Source: an uncultured Leifsonia sp. (GTDB lineage: Bacteria > Actinomycetota > Actinomycetes > Actinomycetales > Microbacteriaceae). From it: a stretch of 64,000 bases of DNA. The position numbers and the translations under genes were made by a program. Shown here piece after piece: positions 52,089 through 63,029 of the stretch (positions are counted from its first letter, which is position 1; every line of letters starts with the position of its first letter). A model generated the notes under the pieces. The model saw nothing but the letters and a program-made list of their open reading frames with translations, was not told the DNA's origin and made no database searches. The stretch covers positions 40,245-104,244 of the forward strand of contig NZ_CAMFLC010000009.1 of the NCBI RefSeq assembly GCF_945957465.1, given 5' to 3'.

Positions 52089-52838
52089 TCAGTCGCGGGA
52101 GTGGACCAGGTCGCTCAGCAGGTCGCACCGGTTCGTGACGATGCCGTCGACGCCGACTGCGAGCAGGCGGCTCATCGCGGCGACATCGTCGACCGTCCAG
52201 ACGTGCACCTCCGCGCCGGCGCCGTGAATCGCACGGACCGTGCGCGGTGTGACGAGGCGCAGCGGACCGCGCCGTTCGGGGATCTGCACCGCGACGAACG
52301 GACGGAGCGCACGGGCGGTCAGCGGCCGGATGCCCAGCTTGGCGCCGATGAGGGCCGGCACGAACTCGGAAACCGACGGCGACACAGCCACGCCGGGCAG
52401 GGCTGCTGCTGCCGCGGCCCTGCGCGATGCAGAGAAGCTCGTGAGGAGCACCCGATCGGTGGCCCGTGCGTCCAGAATGGCGGCCGCAGTCGGCGCCGCC
52501 GCCCGCTCGTCCTTGATGTCGATGTTGAATCGGGCGTCGGGGAACGCATCGAGCGCCTCCGCCAGAGACGGAAGGCTCTGCCCGTGCTCGAGGGGGATGC
52601 GCCGCAGCTCGGCCATCGTCAACTGCTCGACCCGGAGGTCGCGGCCGGCGATACGCGTCAGATCCGGGTCGTGGCTGATCACGGCGACACCGTCGGCGGA
52701 CGCGTGGACGTCGGTCTCGAGGTGGGTGGCACCGGCGTTCAGCGCCGTGAGGAAGGCGAGGAGTGTGTTCTCCGGTGCGTCGATCGCGAGTCCCCGATGC
52801 GCGATGATGCGCGGCGGCGCTCCGTCCAGGAACGTCAC
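52089..52838 (-). CDS. Glycerophosphodiester phosphodiesterase (GDPD)
   Basis: A 249-aa TIM-barrel enzyme. The GDPD signature is IIAHRGLAIDAPENTLLAF (catalytic His, then Glu-Asn), followed by ETDVHASADGVAVISHDPDL (metal Glu/Asp and second His) and FNIDIKDERA. It cleaves glycerophosphodiesters to glycerol-3-phosphate and an alcohol. No signal peptide is present, so it is cytoplasmic. A GTG start is used. It lies 10 bp downstream of the SPFH gene, in one orientation with the SPFH/NfeD pair. Confidence 0.92.
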   Translation of the reverse strand: MTFLDGAPPRIIAHRGLAIDAPENTLLAFLTALNAGATHLETDVHASADGVAVISHDPDLTRIAGRDLRVEQLTMAELRRIPLEHGQSLPSLAEALDAFPDARFNIDIKDERAAAPTAAAILDARATDRVLLTSFSASRRAAAAAALPGVAVSPSVSEFVPALIGAKLGIRPLTARALRPFVAVQIPERRGPLRLVTPRTVRAIHGAGAEVHVWTVDDVAAMSRLLAVGVDGIVTNRCDLLSDLVHSRD

Positions 52839-52848
52839 GCGAGCACGG

Positions 52849-53814
52849 TCACGCCGGGGGAGCGGGCGGCGTCGAGGCGGGTACGACCCCGGGCGCGCCG
52901 GGGCCGGCGGCAGGTGCGTCCTTCGGACCGAATGCCTGTCCGATGCCCTTGAGCGCCTCCGTCAGCTCGCTCGGGATCACCCAGAGCTTGTTCGCGGAGC
53001 CCTCGGCGAGCTTCGGCAGGGTCTGAAGGTACTGATACGCCAGCAGCAGATTGTCGGGGTTGCCCTCGTGGATCGCGCCGAACACCGTGGTGATCGCCTT
53101 CGCCTCGCCCTCCGCGCGGAGCACGGCCGCCTTCGCGTCACCCTCCGCCTTGAGGATCGCGGCCTGACGCAGACCCTCCGCGTTGAGGATCTCGGACTGC
53201 TTCGTGCCCTCGGCCGTCAGGATCAGCGCGCGCCGGTCGCGTTCGGCGCGCATCTGCTTCTCCATCGAGTCCTGGATGGACACCGGCGGGTCGATCGCCT
53301 TCAGCTCGACGCGGGACACGCGGATTCCCCACTTGCCGGTGGCTTCGTCGAGTACGAGTCGCAACTGGCCGTTGATGTTGTCGCGACTGGTCAGTGCCGC
53401 TTCGAGGTTGAGGCCGCCGACCACGTTGCGGAGGGTCGTCGTGGTCAGCTGCTCGACCGCGCCGAGGTAGTTGGCGATCTCGTACGTCGCGGCGCGAGCG
53501 TCCGTGACCTGGAAGTACACCACCGTGTCGATGGAGACCACGAGGTTGTCCTCGGTGATCACCGGCTGCGGCGGGAAGGAGACGACCTGCTCGCGCAGAT
53601 CGATGAGCGGACGGACCTTGTCGATGAAGGGCACGACCACATTCAGGCCCGGGGTGAGCGTCTTGTGATAGCGGCCCAGCCGCTCCACCACACCCGCCCG
53701 CGCCTGCGGGATGATCCGGATGGCGCGGAACAGCGTGACCAGGACGAAGATCGCGATCACCAGGATGATGATCGAGACGACGATGGTCACGACGAGCTGG
53801 GTGACATCGGTCAC
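52849..53814 (-). CDS. SPFH/Band 7 membrane protein (stomatin-like, QmcA type)
   Basis: A 321-aa protein. An N-terminal helix (VVTIVVSIIILVIAIFVLV) anchors it. The Band 7 domain follows (AGVVERLGRYHKTLTPGLNV, ITEDNLVVSIDTVVYFQVTD, SRDNINGQLRLVLDEATGKW). Then comes a charged coiled coil with repeated (A/I)xAEGxxQ segments, and a Pro/Ala-rich tail ends the protein. Such proteins organise membrane microdomains and form cages that hold membrane proteases. Its GTG overlaps the nfeD stop, the usual operon pairing. Confidence 0.93.
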   Translation of the reverse strand: MTDVTQLVVTIVVSIIILVIAIFVLVTLFRAIRIIPQARAGVVERLGRYHKTLTPGLNVVVPFIDKVRPLIDLREQVVSFPPQPVITEDNLVVSIDTVVYFQVTDARAATYEIANYLGAVEQLTTTTLRNVVGGLNLEAALTSRDNINGQLRLVLDEATGKWGIRVSRVELKAIDPPVSIQDSMEKQMRAERDRRALILTAEGTKQSEILNAEGLRQAAILKAEGDAKAAVLRAEGEAKAITTVFGAIHEGNPDNLLLAYQYLQTLPKLAEGSANKLWVIPSELTEALKGIGQAFGPKDAPAAGPGAPGVVPASTPPAPPA

Positions 53815-54311
53815 GGGATGCTCCTCTCGGTGCGGCCGTCGGCCCCCGCCGACACAGGTGACGGGGCGACGACGGCTGTCGCGCCCTCGATGCTCAGAAC
53901 GATCACGTGTTCGCCCGGGACGAGCTCCAGCGGGCCGCCCGGCGTCGTCGACAGGCGCGCGGTCCAGGTCTCCCCGACAGCGAGCTTGACGAGGCCTGCC
54001 GTGCGCGAGACGTTCGACACGACGACGCCCGACATCCCGATCAGCGCGTCCACGTTGCTCTTGGTGGGGTCGCCGCCCCGCTTGAGGCGATGGAGCAGGG
54101 GAGGTCGGATGAAGAAGACCAGAACGACGGACAAGGCGGCGGCGATCACCAGCTGGAGCCACCACGGAGCTCCGAGCAGACCTGCCACCAGCCCGCCGAC
54201 GCTGCCGATCGCGATCATGAGGAAGACGAAGTCGAGCGTCAGCATCTCGATGATGATGAAGATCAAGATGAGGACCAGCCAGGCGATCCAGGCGAACGAT
54301 GTGATGTCCAT
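53811..54311 (-). CDS. NfeD-family membrane protein
   Basis: A 166-aa short NfeD with two or three N-terminal helices (WLVLILIFIIIEMLTLDFVF, then PWWLQLVIAAALSVVLVFFI) and a C-terminal OB-fold domain (GMSGVVVSNVSRTAGLVKLA, VGETWTARL). Short NfeD proteins partner with stomatin-like SPFH proteins and are coded just upstream of them, as here. It has no protease domain. Confidence 0.92.
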   Translation of the reverse strand: MDITSFAWIAWLVLILIFIIIEMLTLDFVFLMIAIGSVGGLVAGLLGAPWWLQLVIAAALSVVLVFFIRPPLLHRLKRGGDPTKSNVDALIGMSGVVVSNVSRTAGLVKLAVGETWTARLSTTPGGPLELVPGEHVIVLSIEGATAVVAPSPVSAGADGRTERSIP

Positions 54312-54438
54312 CAGCGGCCCCCTCCCAGCATTCGCTATGTCACTAACTTAATACGACGCTAGCATCAGCGGGCTCGGCCGCAGCGAACCCACTTGGTAGT
54401 CTCAGAAAGCCGTGTCGTCCAACGCTCGAGGAGTATCC

Positions 54439-55227
54439 GTGTCCAACCCGTCCGCGTCCGCCAGCCCGCTCGAACCCGGCAGCCTCGAGGGCAAGCGCGC
54501 CCTCGTCACCGGTTCGTCGCGCGGGATCGGAGCCGACACCGTGCAGTACCTCGCCGACGCCGGCGCCTCCGTCGCGATCAACTACCGGAACAAGGAGGCG
54601 CGCGCCGTCAAGCTGGCCGACGCGATCCGCGAGAAGGGCGGCACCGCGATCACCGTCGGCGCCGACCTCACCGATCGCACCTCCGTCGAGGCGCTGCTCC
54701 GAACGGTCGCCGACGCCTGGGGCGGCCTCGACATCCTGGTGCTCAACGCCTCGGGAGGCATGGAGTCGGGCATGGCGGAGGACTACGCGATGCAGCTCAA
54801 CCGCGACGCCCAGGTCGACGTGCTCAACGCTGCTCTGCCGCTGATGGGGCCGGGCTCGCGTGTGGTGTTCGTCACCAGCCACCAGGCGCACTTCATCCGC
54901 ACGACGCCCACCATGCCCGAGTACGAAGCGGTCGCCCTGAGCAAGCGCGCGGGCGAGGACGCCCTGCGCGCCCTGCTTCCCGGCCTCGCCGAGAAGGGGA
55001 TCGAGTTCGTCGTCGTCTCCGGCGACATGATCGAGGGAACGATCACGGCGACACTGCTCAACCGGCTGAACCCCGGCGCGATCGACGCGCGCAAGGAGGC
55101 CGCCGGGCGGCTCTACAACGTCGGCGAGTTCGCAGCCGAGGTGGCGGCCGCCGTCGTCGACGCCGTCCCGGCCGACCACACCCGCCTGGTCGGTGACGTG
55201 TCGAGCTTCGAGCCGGTCTCCGAATGA
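54439..55227 (+). CDS. Short-chain dehydrogenase/reductase (SDR)
   Basis: A 262-aa SDR. The cofactor motif TGSSRGIGADTVQYLADAGA (TGxxxGxG) and the NAS motif (VLNASGGMES) are present. The active site differs from the classical YxxxK: the likely Tyr sits in PEYEAVALSKRAGED (Tyr and Lys separated unusually), with Ser in VVFVTSHQA. It probably reduces a small carbonyl with NAD(P)H, or is a catalytically altered member. The GTG at 54439 has a good CGAGGAG site; a GTG 9 codons upstream is possible. Its stop overlaps the S9 peptidase start. Confidence 0.85.
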   Translation: MSNPSASASPLEPGSLEGKRALVTGSSRGIGADTVQYLADAGASVAINYRNKEARAVKLADAIREKGGTAITVGADLTDRTSVEALLRTVADAWGGLDILVLNASGGMESGMAEDYAMQLNRDAQVDVLNAALPLMGPGSRVVFVTSHQAHFIRTTPTMPEYEAVALSKRAGEDALRALLPGLAEKGIEFVVVSGDMIEGTITATLLNRLNPGAIDARKEAAGRLYNVGEFAAEVAAAVVDAVPADHTRLVGDVSSFEPVSE

Positions 55228-57221
55228 GGCCGGCCGACCTCGAACTCCTCGTCGGGGTCTCCCGGCCCACCGTGCACCCGGGAGGCGGCCGCGCGGTCGT
55301 GGCGGTGACGCATCCCTCGCTGACGGCCGACGCGTCGGTCGGCCAGCTCTGGAACATCCCGCTCTCCGGGCACGCGGCTCCGCGCCGCCTCACCCGCGGC
55401 TTCCGCGACACCGCGCCGCGCTTCTCTCCGGACGGGCGGCTGATCGCCTTCCTCCGGTCCCTTCCGAAGTCGGCACCGCAGCTGTACGTGGTCGACGCTG
55501 CGGGAGGCGAGCCGGTCGCAGTCACAGATCGCACGCTCGGAGTCACCGAGTTGGCGTGGGCGCCGGACGGCCGCTCGCTCGCGTTCGTGAGCCGCGAGCC
55601 CGAGCAGGGCCGTTACGGCACCGTCGAGGGCATCGATGCCGGCGCGGAGCGCCCGCGTCGCATCGACACCGTGAAATATCAGCAGAACGGCCTCGGCTAC
55701 ATCACCGATCGCCGCGCTCACGTGTACGTCGTGGCGGCCCCGGACGTCTGGGCCGAGCCGGCGATCGTCCCGGTCGCCGAGCCGGACGGCACCACGGCCC
55801 CTGCGCCGACGTCGGCCACGCCGCGGGCACTCACCTCGGGGGAGTGGGACGACACGACCATCGCGTTCTCGCCGGACGGCACCACCGTGGCGTTCGTGTC
55901 GGCCCGACACGAGACGCGCGACGACGACCTCCGTTCGAGCGTGTTCACCGTACCGATCGACGGCAGCGGCGATCCTGTCGACGTGACGGGAGAGCACGGC
56001 AGTTTCTCGATCGTCGCCGTCGGGTACGGGCTCAACGGTGCGCTCTACTTCAGTGCACAGGACGTGGGGGAGAGCGGCCGCGACTTCGTGGCCAGGAACA
56101 CTGCGCTCTACACCATCGAGCGTCCCGGATCCACGCCACGGAGACTGACGGACCCCGAGACCGTCGACCTCACCGAGTCGGACATCGTCGCCTACCGCGA
56201 TGACAGCGTGCTCGTGACCGACCGGCGCCGCGGTGCGCTGGTGCTGACGGAGGTCCAGGCCGACGGCACCTCACGACGGCTCACCGACGACGTCACCGTC
56301 GTGAACGGCGTCGGAACCGCGGGCGAGACGATCGTCGCGAGCATCGCGAACGCCGGCACGACGGGCGATGTCGCCGTCGTCGGCGGCGACGGCGTTCGCA
56401 CGCTGACCGACTTCTCGCGCGAACTGCGCGAGCGCGGCGTCATCGCCCCGCGCGAACTCACGATCGAGGGGCGCGACGGCTACCCGATCCATGGCTGGGT
56501 CGTCGCGCCGGAGGGCGTGGGCCCGCACCCGGTCCTGCTGAACATCCACGGCGGACCGTTCGCCGCGTACACGGCGGCGCTGTTCGACGAGGCGCAGGTG
56601 TACGCCGCCGCCGGCTACGCGGTCGTGCTGTGCAACCCGCGCGGGTCCGCCGGCTACGGGCAGGAGCACGGACGCACCATCCGTCAGCGGATGGGCACGG
56701 TCGACCTCGACGACGTCCTCGACTACCTCGACGGCGCGTGCGCGGCGGTGCCGGGTCTCGACGCCGAGCGCGTGGGTGTGATGGGAGGATCGTACGGCGG
56801 CTATCTCACCGCCTGGACGATCGCCCACGATCACCGGTTCGCGGCGGCAATCGTCGAGCGCGGCTTCCTCGACCCGGCGGCGTTCATGGGCACGAGCGAC
56901 ATCGGGAGCTTCTTCAGCGACGAGTACACCGGAACCGATCCGGCCGCCATCGCGGCGCAGAGCCCGCAGGCGGTCGTCGACCGGGTGTCCACTCCGACCC
57001 TCGTCATGCACTCCGCCAACGACCTGCGCTGCCCGCTGGGTCAGGCCGAGCGCTACTACGCAGCGCTGAAGCGCAACGGCGTCGAGGCCGAGCTCGTCAT
57101 CTTCCCGGGCGAAGACCACGAGCTCAGCCGCTCCGGTCGTCCCCGGCATCGTCGGGAGCGCTTCGAGATCATCCTCGATTGGTGGCAGCGCCACCTCCCG
57201 GTGGCGGGCGGCAGTCGCTAG
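55224..57221 (+). CDS. S9 prolyl-oligopeptidase-family peptidase
   Basis: A 665-aa serine peptidase. The first 390 residues are a WD40-like beta-propeller (APRFSPDGRLIAFLRS, AWAPDGRSLAFVSREP, AFSPDGTTVAFVSARH). The C-terminal alpha/beta-hydrolase has NIHGGPFAAYTAALFDEAQV, the nucleophile in GVMGGSYGGYLTAW, the Asp in MHSANDLRCPLGQAE and the His in FPGEDHELSR. It hydrolyses short peptides in the cytoplasm (no signal peptide). The ATG overlaps the SDR stop. Its stop overlaps the HdeD-like gene stop on the other strand. Confidence 0.94.
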   Translation: MRPADLELLVGVSRPTVHPGGGRAVVAVTHPSLTADASVGQLWNIPLSGHAAPRRLTRGFRDTAPRFSPDGRLIAFLRSLPKSAPQLYVVDAAGGEPVAVTDRTLGVTELAWAPDGRSLAFVSREPEQGRYGTVEGIDAGAERPRRIDTVKYQQNGLGYITDRRAHVYVVAAPDVWAEPAIVPVAEPDGTTAPAPTSATPRALTSGEWDDTTIAFSPDGTTVAFVSARHETRDDDLRSSVFTVPIDGSGDPVDVTGEHGSFSIVAVGYGLNGALYFSAQDVGESGRDFVARNTALYTIERPGSTPRRLTDPETVDLTESDIVAYRDDSVLVTDRRRGALVLTEVQADGTSRRLTDDVTVVNGVGTAGETIVASIANAGTTGDVAVVGGDGVRTLTDFSRELRERGVIAPRELTIEGRDGYPIHGWVVAPEGVGPHPVLLNIHGGPFAAYTAALFDEAQVYAAAGYAVVLCNPRGSAGYGQEHGRTIRQRMGTVDLDDVLDYLDGACAAVPGLDAERVGVMGGSYGGYLTAWTIAHDHRFAAAIVERGFLDPAAFMGTSDIGSFFSDEYTGTDPAAIAAQSPQAVVDRVSTPTLVMHSANDLRCPLGQAERYYAALKRNGVEAELVIFPGEDHELSRSGRPRHRRERFEIILDWWQRHLPVAGGSR

Positions 57222-57850
57222 GCGGCGGCGGTCGCGGGGCCGGTCGTCTTGAGCGCGTCGCGGCCGAAGGTGAACGCGCGGACGATTCCGATGATGCCGA
57301 GGACGATCAGCGAGATCGCGGCGAACAGGATGAGGAAGACCGCGGAGGACGCCGGAAGGAACAGCACCACGAGACCGGCGAGGATGCTCAGGATGCCATA
57401 GGCGATCGCCCAGCCGGAGGCGACGCCGCGCCCCGCGTCGACGAGTGCCATCACTCCCTCGATGATCCAGCCGACGCCGATGAACGCGAGCGCGAAGATG
57501 ACCAGCACCGTGGCGGCCGTGGAGACGTTCTTCAGTGCCACCACCCCGGCGATCACGAGGAGGACGCCGAGGACGATGCTGAGCGTCCGGATGCCGCCTC
57601 CGATCCCGCGGCTGAAGATCCCCATGCCGATGCGCATGATTCCCGCGATCAGGAAGTAGATGCCCAGGAAGACGGCGAGCACCTCGATCGTCTTCGCCGG
57701 CCAGAAGAGCAGCACGATCCCGAGGACGACGGCCACGGCGCCGCTGATGCCGATGACGGCACGGATCCCGTTGATGGCGGAACGCGTCATCCCGGAAGCG
57801 TCGAGGGAGAGGTCGTGAACAGCGGATCGGAGCGGATCGGTGGAGGACAT
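57218..57850 (-). CDS. HdeD/DUF308-family membrane protein
   Basis: A 210-aa protein of six helices in three pairs (AVIGISGAVAVVLGIVLLFW, TIEVLAVFLGIYFLIAGIMR, LSIVLGVLLVIAGVVAL, LVIFALAFIGVGWIIEGVMA, and two more), the DUF308/HdeD repeat layout. HdeD is an acid-resistance membrane protein in enteric bacteria; here the role is unknown. The ATG at 57850 with AAAGGG upstream is preferred; a start 3 codons earlier is possible. It converges on the S9 peptidase. Confidence 0.9.
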   Translation of the reverse strand: MSSTDPLRSAVHDLSLDASGMTRSAINGIRAVIGISGAVAVVLGIVLLFWPAKTIEVLAVFLGIYFLIAGIMRIGMGIFSRGIGGGIRTLSIVLGVLLVIAGVVALKNVSTAATVLVIFALAFIGVGWIIEGVMALVDAGRGVASGWAIAYGILSILAGLVVLFLPASSAVFLILFAAISLIVLGIIGIVRAFTFGRDALKTTGPATAAA

Positions 57851-58026
57851 CGCACACACCCTTTCAGAGGACGCGGCCGCGGTGTTCCCGGGCCGTGGTG
57901 CCGACTTTACTGATAATGCGCTGTGAACATCGCAGCGGTGATCGGCGTTTCCCGGCCACGGGGGAGGGGTGCCGAGTCGGGGGCACCTGCTTAGATCGAG
58001 GTGGAGACCGAACGGACGGAGCAGGT

Positions 58027-60414
<2,388 letters not shown>

Positions 60415-60458
60415 GCCGCCCGGGCCCCGGTCGATCTTCGTGGGGCGTGGCCGGGTCG

Positions 60459-61091
60459 TCAGCGCGCGAGGGCGCTCCCGGTGAGCTCATGGCGTGAGTA
60501 CGTGTAGACGAAGCAGTAATAGGTGCGCCCTCCGGAGGCCCAGGCCGTCGCGGAATCCGGGTAGCGCTCATCGATCTGGACGTCTTCGTTCCACACCGCT
60601 ACCCAGTCCCAGTCGAGGTGCTGCTGGCACAGGTCGCCGATCTGTGTCTGCAGGGCGTCCGTACCGGGGAAGGCGGCGCCCGGCGGCTGCGGGAGTTCAC
60701 CGGTCCACAGCACCTGGGCGAGATGCGGCGACGCGCAGTCGACGACCGGATACGAGTCCGCCGATTGCGACGGATAGGTCTGCAGGCAGTCACCCGAGGT
60801 GAGCGAACCGATCGGCCGCGAGGGCGCTGTCGCCGCAGGGGTCGTGTCCGCTCGTGCGGGCAGGCCGCGGGGGGTGGCTGTCGGGGCAGCCGGGGCAGCC
60901 GGGGGAGTGCGGAGCTGATCCCCTTGGGCGGGCGCTGTCGTCGTATGCGCGGAGTCGGTGGAGGCCCCCAGCGCGATGGCCGCAGCGCCCGTGAGAGCGA
61001 TGAGCACCACCACCGTGGTCGCCACGAAGACGATCCAGCCACGCCGGGACAACCCGTCGGAGGACGTGCTATGCGGCCGGCTGTTACTCAC
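60459..61091 (-). CDS. Single-pass membrane protein with septum-formation-like C-terminal domain
   Basis: A 210-aa protein with an N-terminal helix (WIVFVATTVVVLIALTGAAA), a Pro/Ala/Thr-rich extracellular linker and a C-terminal domain with three or four Cys residues: GDCLQTYPSQSADSYPVVDC, SPHLAQVLW, CQQHLDWDW, YYCFVYTY. The 'DC..P H..Q' pattern resembles the septum formation-related extracellular domain of actinobacterial proteins. Function unproven. It converges on uvrA2 with a 45-bp gap. Confidence 0.65.
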   Translation of the reverse strand: MSNSRPHSTSSDGLSRRGWIVFVATTVVVLIALTGAAAIALGASTDSAHTTTAPAQGDQLRTPPAAPAAPTATPRGLPARADTTPAATAPSRPIGSLTSGDCLQTYPSQSADSYPVVDCASPHLAQVLWTGELPQPPGAAFPGTDALQTQIGDLCQQHLDWDWVAVWNEDVQIDERYPDSATAWASGGRTYYCFVYTYSRHELTGSALAR

Positions 61092-61224
61092 CGATTCATC
61101 CTACGAGTGCGCGCACGCCGCTCTCGCGTGGACTGCGATCGTCGTGCAGGCGGGTGCACCGGCTCGGCGCGGGGGCTATGGTGGGGCGTCGACGCGCGAT
61201 CACGGATCGATTCGGGGGACCAGG

Positions 61225-61896
61225 ATGAAGCTTCTGTTGACATCGGGCGGCGTGACCAACGAGAGCATCCGCGACGCTCTGGTGGGCCTGCTCGGCAAAC
61301 CCATCGGCGACAGCGATGCGCTCTTCATCCCGACCGCGCAATGGGGTCAGCCCGCCTGCAATCCGCAGACCGTGTGGAAGTCGACCGCAGACCGGTGGGG
61401 CGACGACGCGAGCCTCGTCGGTCTGGGATGGAGGTCGGTGGGTGTGCTGGAACTCACGGCACTGCCGAGCATCGCCGAGGAGCGCTGGACGGGGTGGGTT
61501 CGCGCAGCCGACGCGCTGCTGGTCGACGGGGGAGAGGCGCGGTATCTGCTGACCTGGCTGCTGCAGTCGAAGCTGGCGGAGCTCATGTCGGAGCTGCGCG
61601 ACACCGTCTGGGTGGGCGTCAGCGCCGGCAGCATGGTGCTGACCCCGCGCGTCGGCCGTGAATTCCTCGACTGGCAGCCGGATGGCCCCGACGACGGACT
61701 GGGACTAATCGACTTCTCGATCTTCCCGCACCTGGACTACCCCGGATGGTCGGGGAACACGGAGGCTGCTGCCCGACGTTGGGCGCAGCAGATTCCAGGC
61801 CCGGCGTATGCGATCGACGACCAGACCGCGATCGCCGTCGCCGATGGAGTCGTCGAGGTGATCAGCGAGGGCCACTGGGAACGGCTCAGCGGGTGA
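61225..61896 (+). CDS. Peptidase E-like (S51) protein
   Basis: A 223-aa protein of the class I glutamine-amidotransferase-like S51 family: LLLTSGGVTNESIRDAL at the start, the nucleophile in WVGVSAGSMVLTPRVG, and ADALLVDGGEARYLLTWLL. FPHLDYPGWSGNT holds the likely catalytic His. Peptidase E cleaves Asp-X dipeptides; related enzymes handle cyanophycin or other peptides, so the exact substrate is open. The ATG at 61225 follows GGGGGACCAGG. Confidence 0.88.
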   Translation: MKLLLTSGGVTNESIRDALVGLLGKPIGDSDALFIPTAQWGQPACNPQTVWKSTADRWGDDASLVGLGWRSVGVLELTALPSIAEERWTGWVRAADALLVDGGEARYLLTWLLQSKLAELMSELRDTVWVGVSAGSMVLTPRVGREFLDWQPDGPDDGLGLIDFSIFPHLDYPGWSGNTEAAARRWAQQIPGPAYAIDDQTAIAVADGVVEVISEGHWERLSG

Positions 61897-61930
61897 CGGG
61901 ACCCGCGCGCGAGGGCGGTTCGTGCGCGAC

Positions 61931-62071
61931 TCAGGCCTTCGACGACTCCAAGTCGAACAGCAGGAAGGCCAGGAACCGTCCGCTGGGCCGCTCGGCGAAC
62001 TCCTCGGGGAACAGCTCGTAGGCGGCCGCCGACGGCGCAGGCTCCCGTCCCGGGCCGCCGATATACTTCAT
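61931..62071 (-). CDS. Small ORF of 46 codons, divergent from the next gene
   Basis: MKYIGGPGREPAPSAAAYE then LFPEEFAERPSGRFLAFL and LFDLESSKA, a short frame with GC-rich third positions and an ATG 2 bp from the divergent ATG at 62074. The bias and position support a real gene, but no family is recognised and a ribosome site is weak. It could be the N-terminal part of a lost gene. Confidence 0.35.
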   Translation of the reverse strand: MKYIGGPGREPAPSAAAYELFPEEFAERPSGRFLAFLLFDLESSKA

Positions 62072-62073
62072 CC

Positions 62074-62622
62074 ATGCCACCTGTCGAGCCCGGGGGAGAC
62101 GTGCGTCTCCAGGTCGGCGGTCTCACCCGCTCCGAGCTGAAAGCGGCACTGGAGGCCGGCGGCATTCTGCTGAACGCGCACGCGCAGACGCTGCTCGAAC
62201 ACCCGGTCTTCGAGCTACGGGACGCCGAGGAGGTCGAAGTCGTCGAACGCTCGGCCGGCGATCTCGGCCTGAGCGCGGGAGGGACGTTGCCCGACATCTT
62301 CGGAGCGGCCCGCGCGAAGGGACTCGCTCTGTGTCCGCCCGACACGGGACCGTACCTCCGGCTCGCGCTGACGTCACAGGCCAACGCACCCGATTCGGTG
62401 CTGTCGGCCGGACGGTCGCCGACGGGCGCGCTGAATGTCGCCGCGGCGACGCTGAGCGACTATGTGGAGTTTCCGAAGGGCTTCTATCTGCGCGTGGTCG
62501 ATCACCAACTGTGGCTGCGCGGTTACCGGTGCGACGATGAGTACCGCTTCTCGGCGGGAGATCGATTCGCGTTCCGGGTCGCGGCCCGGGCCGATGGCGG
62601 CTCGCTGGCGGATAGCGCCTGA
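62074..62622 (+). CDS. Conserved actinobacterial protein of unknown function
   Basis: A 182-aa protein: DVRLQVGGLTRSELKAALEA at the start, ILLNAHAQTLLEHPVFE, SAGGTLPDIFGAARAKGLAL, YLRLALTSQANAPDSV and FPKGFYLRVVDHQLWLRGYR. It has no membrane segment. Similar proteins in Actinobacteria are sometimes labelled 'helicase', but no ATPase motif is present, so that name is not adopted. It is the last gene before the IS6100/integron segment and seems complete. Confidence 0.7.
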   Translation: MPPVEPGGDVRLQVGGLTRSELKAALEAGGILLNAHAQTLLEHPVFELRDAEEVEVVERSAGDLGLSAGGTLPDIFGAARAKGLALCPPDTGPYLRLALTSQANAPDSVLSAGRSPTGALNVAAATLSDYVEFPKGFYLRVVDHQLWLRGYRCDDEYRFSAGDRFAFRVAARADGGSLADSA

Positions 62623-62689
62623 TACGACTAGTCGTGGGCGAGCGGCACTGAGCAGTTCGGCTCTGGTGAGCGCTCGTGAGGCAGACTCC

Positions 62690-62815
62690 TCAGGTGTCTT
62701 TCACGAGGTGGATCTGCTTCGCGAGTGCCAGTGCCGTGCTGCGGTCGGCCTCGTCGGCGACGAAGACGCGACCGATGAGCAGCGCGGCCGCGTGGGGCAC
62801 GTCGATGCGAGTCAT
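62690..62815 (-). CDS. Short ORF (41 codons), possibly a truncated gene
   Basis: MTRIDVPHAAALLIGRVFV then ADEADRSTALALAKQIHLVKDT, starting 18 bp from a palindrome that looks like an operator. Codon bias is that of the host. A stop follows directly, and no family is recognised. It may be the beginning of a gene whose remainder was lost when the mobile segment arrived. Confidence 0.35.
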   Translation of the reverse strand: MTRIDVPHAAALLIGRVFVADEADRSTALALAKQIHLVKDT

Positions 62816-62833
62816 GACAGGCAACAACGGACG

Positions 62834-62855
62834 CTGATAATGCACATTATGTCAG
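62834..62855. promoter_or_regulatory. Operator-like palindrome
   Basis: CTGA–TAATGcaCATTA–GTCAG-type dyad: the central TAATGCACATTA is a perfect palindrome, with CTGA/TCAG ends offset by one base. It is AT-rich, as regulator sites often are, and stands 18 bp upstream of the 41-codon frame. Function inferred from symmetry only. Confidence 0.4.
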
Positions 62856-63029
62856 TTCCTAGTCTGCGTATTGCATCAGATGAATCACCACGGTCCCCCG
62901 GGCGACATGGTGCTGCGAGACGTCTGGCGAGGGCTCTGACCTGCGCAGATGCCTCTCCGTACACGATGTCGAGCAGCGGTAAGGCGCCCGGGGCTGTGCG
63001 TGGACGCGTTTGAGCCGGTTACGCAGACA

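Larger units (their letters stand above)
62623..63029. other. Stretch between chromosomal genes and IS6100
   Basis: About 400 bp with only one short frame (62690–62815) and a dyad at 62834–62855. The right 170 bp contain no coding frame of note. No inverted repeat or integron sequence is recognised left of the IS6100 end at 63030. Confidence 0.5.
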
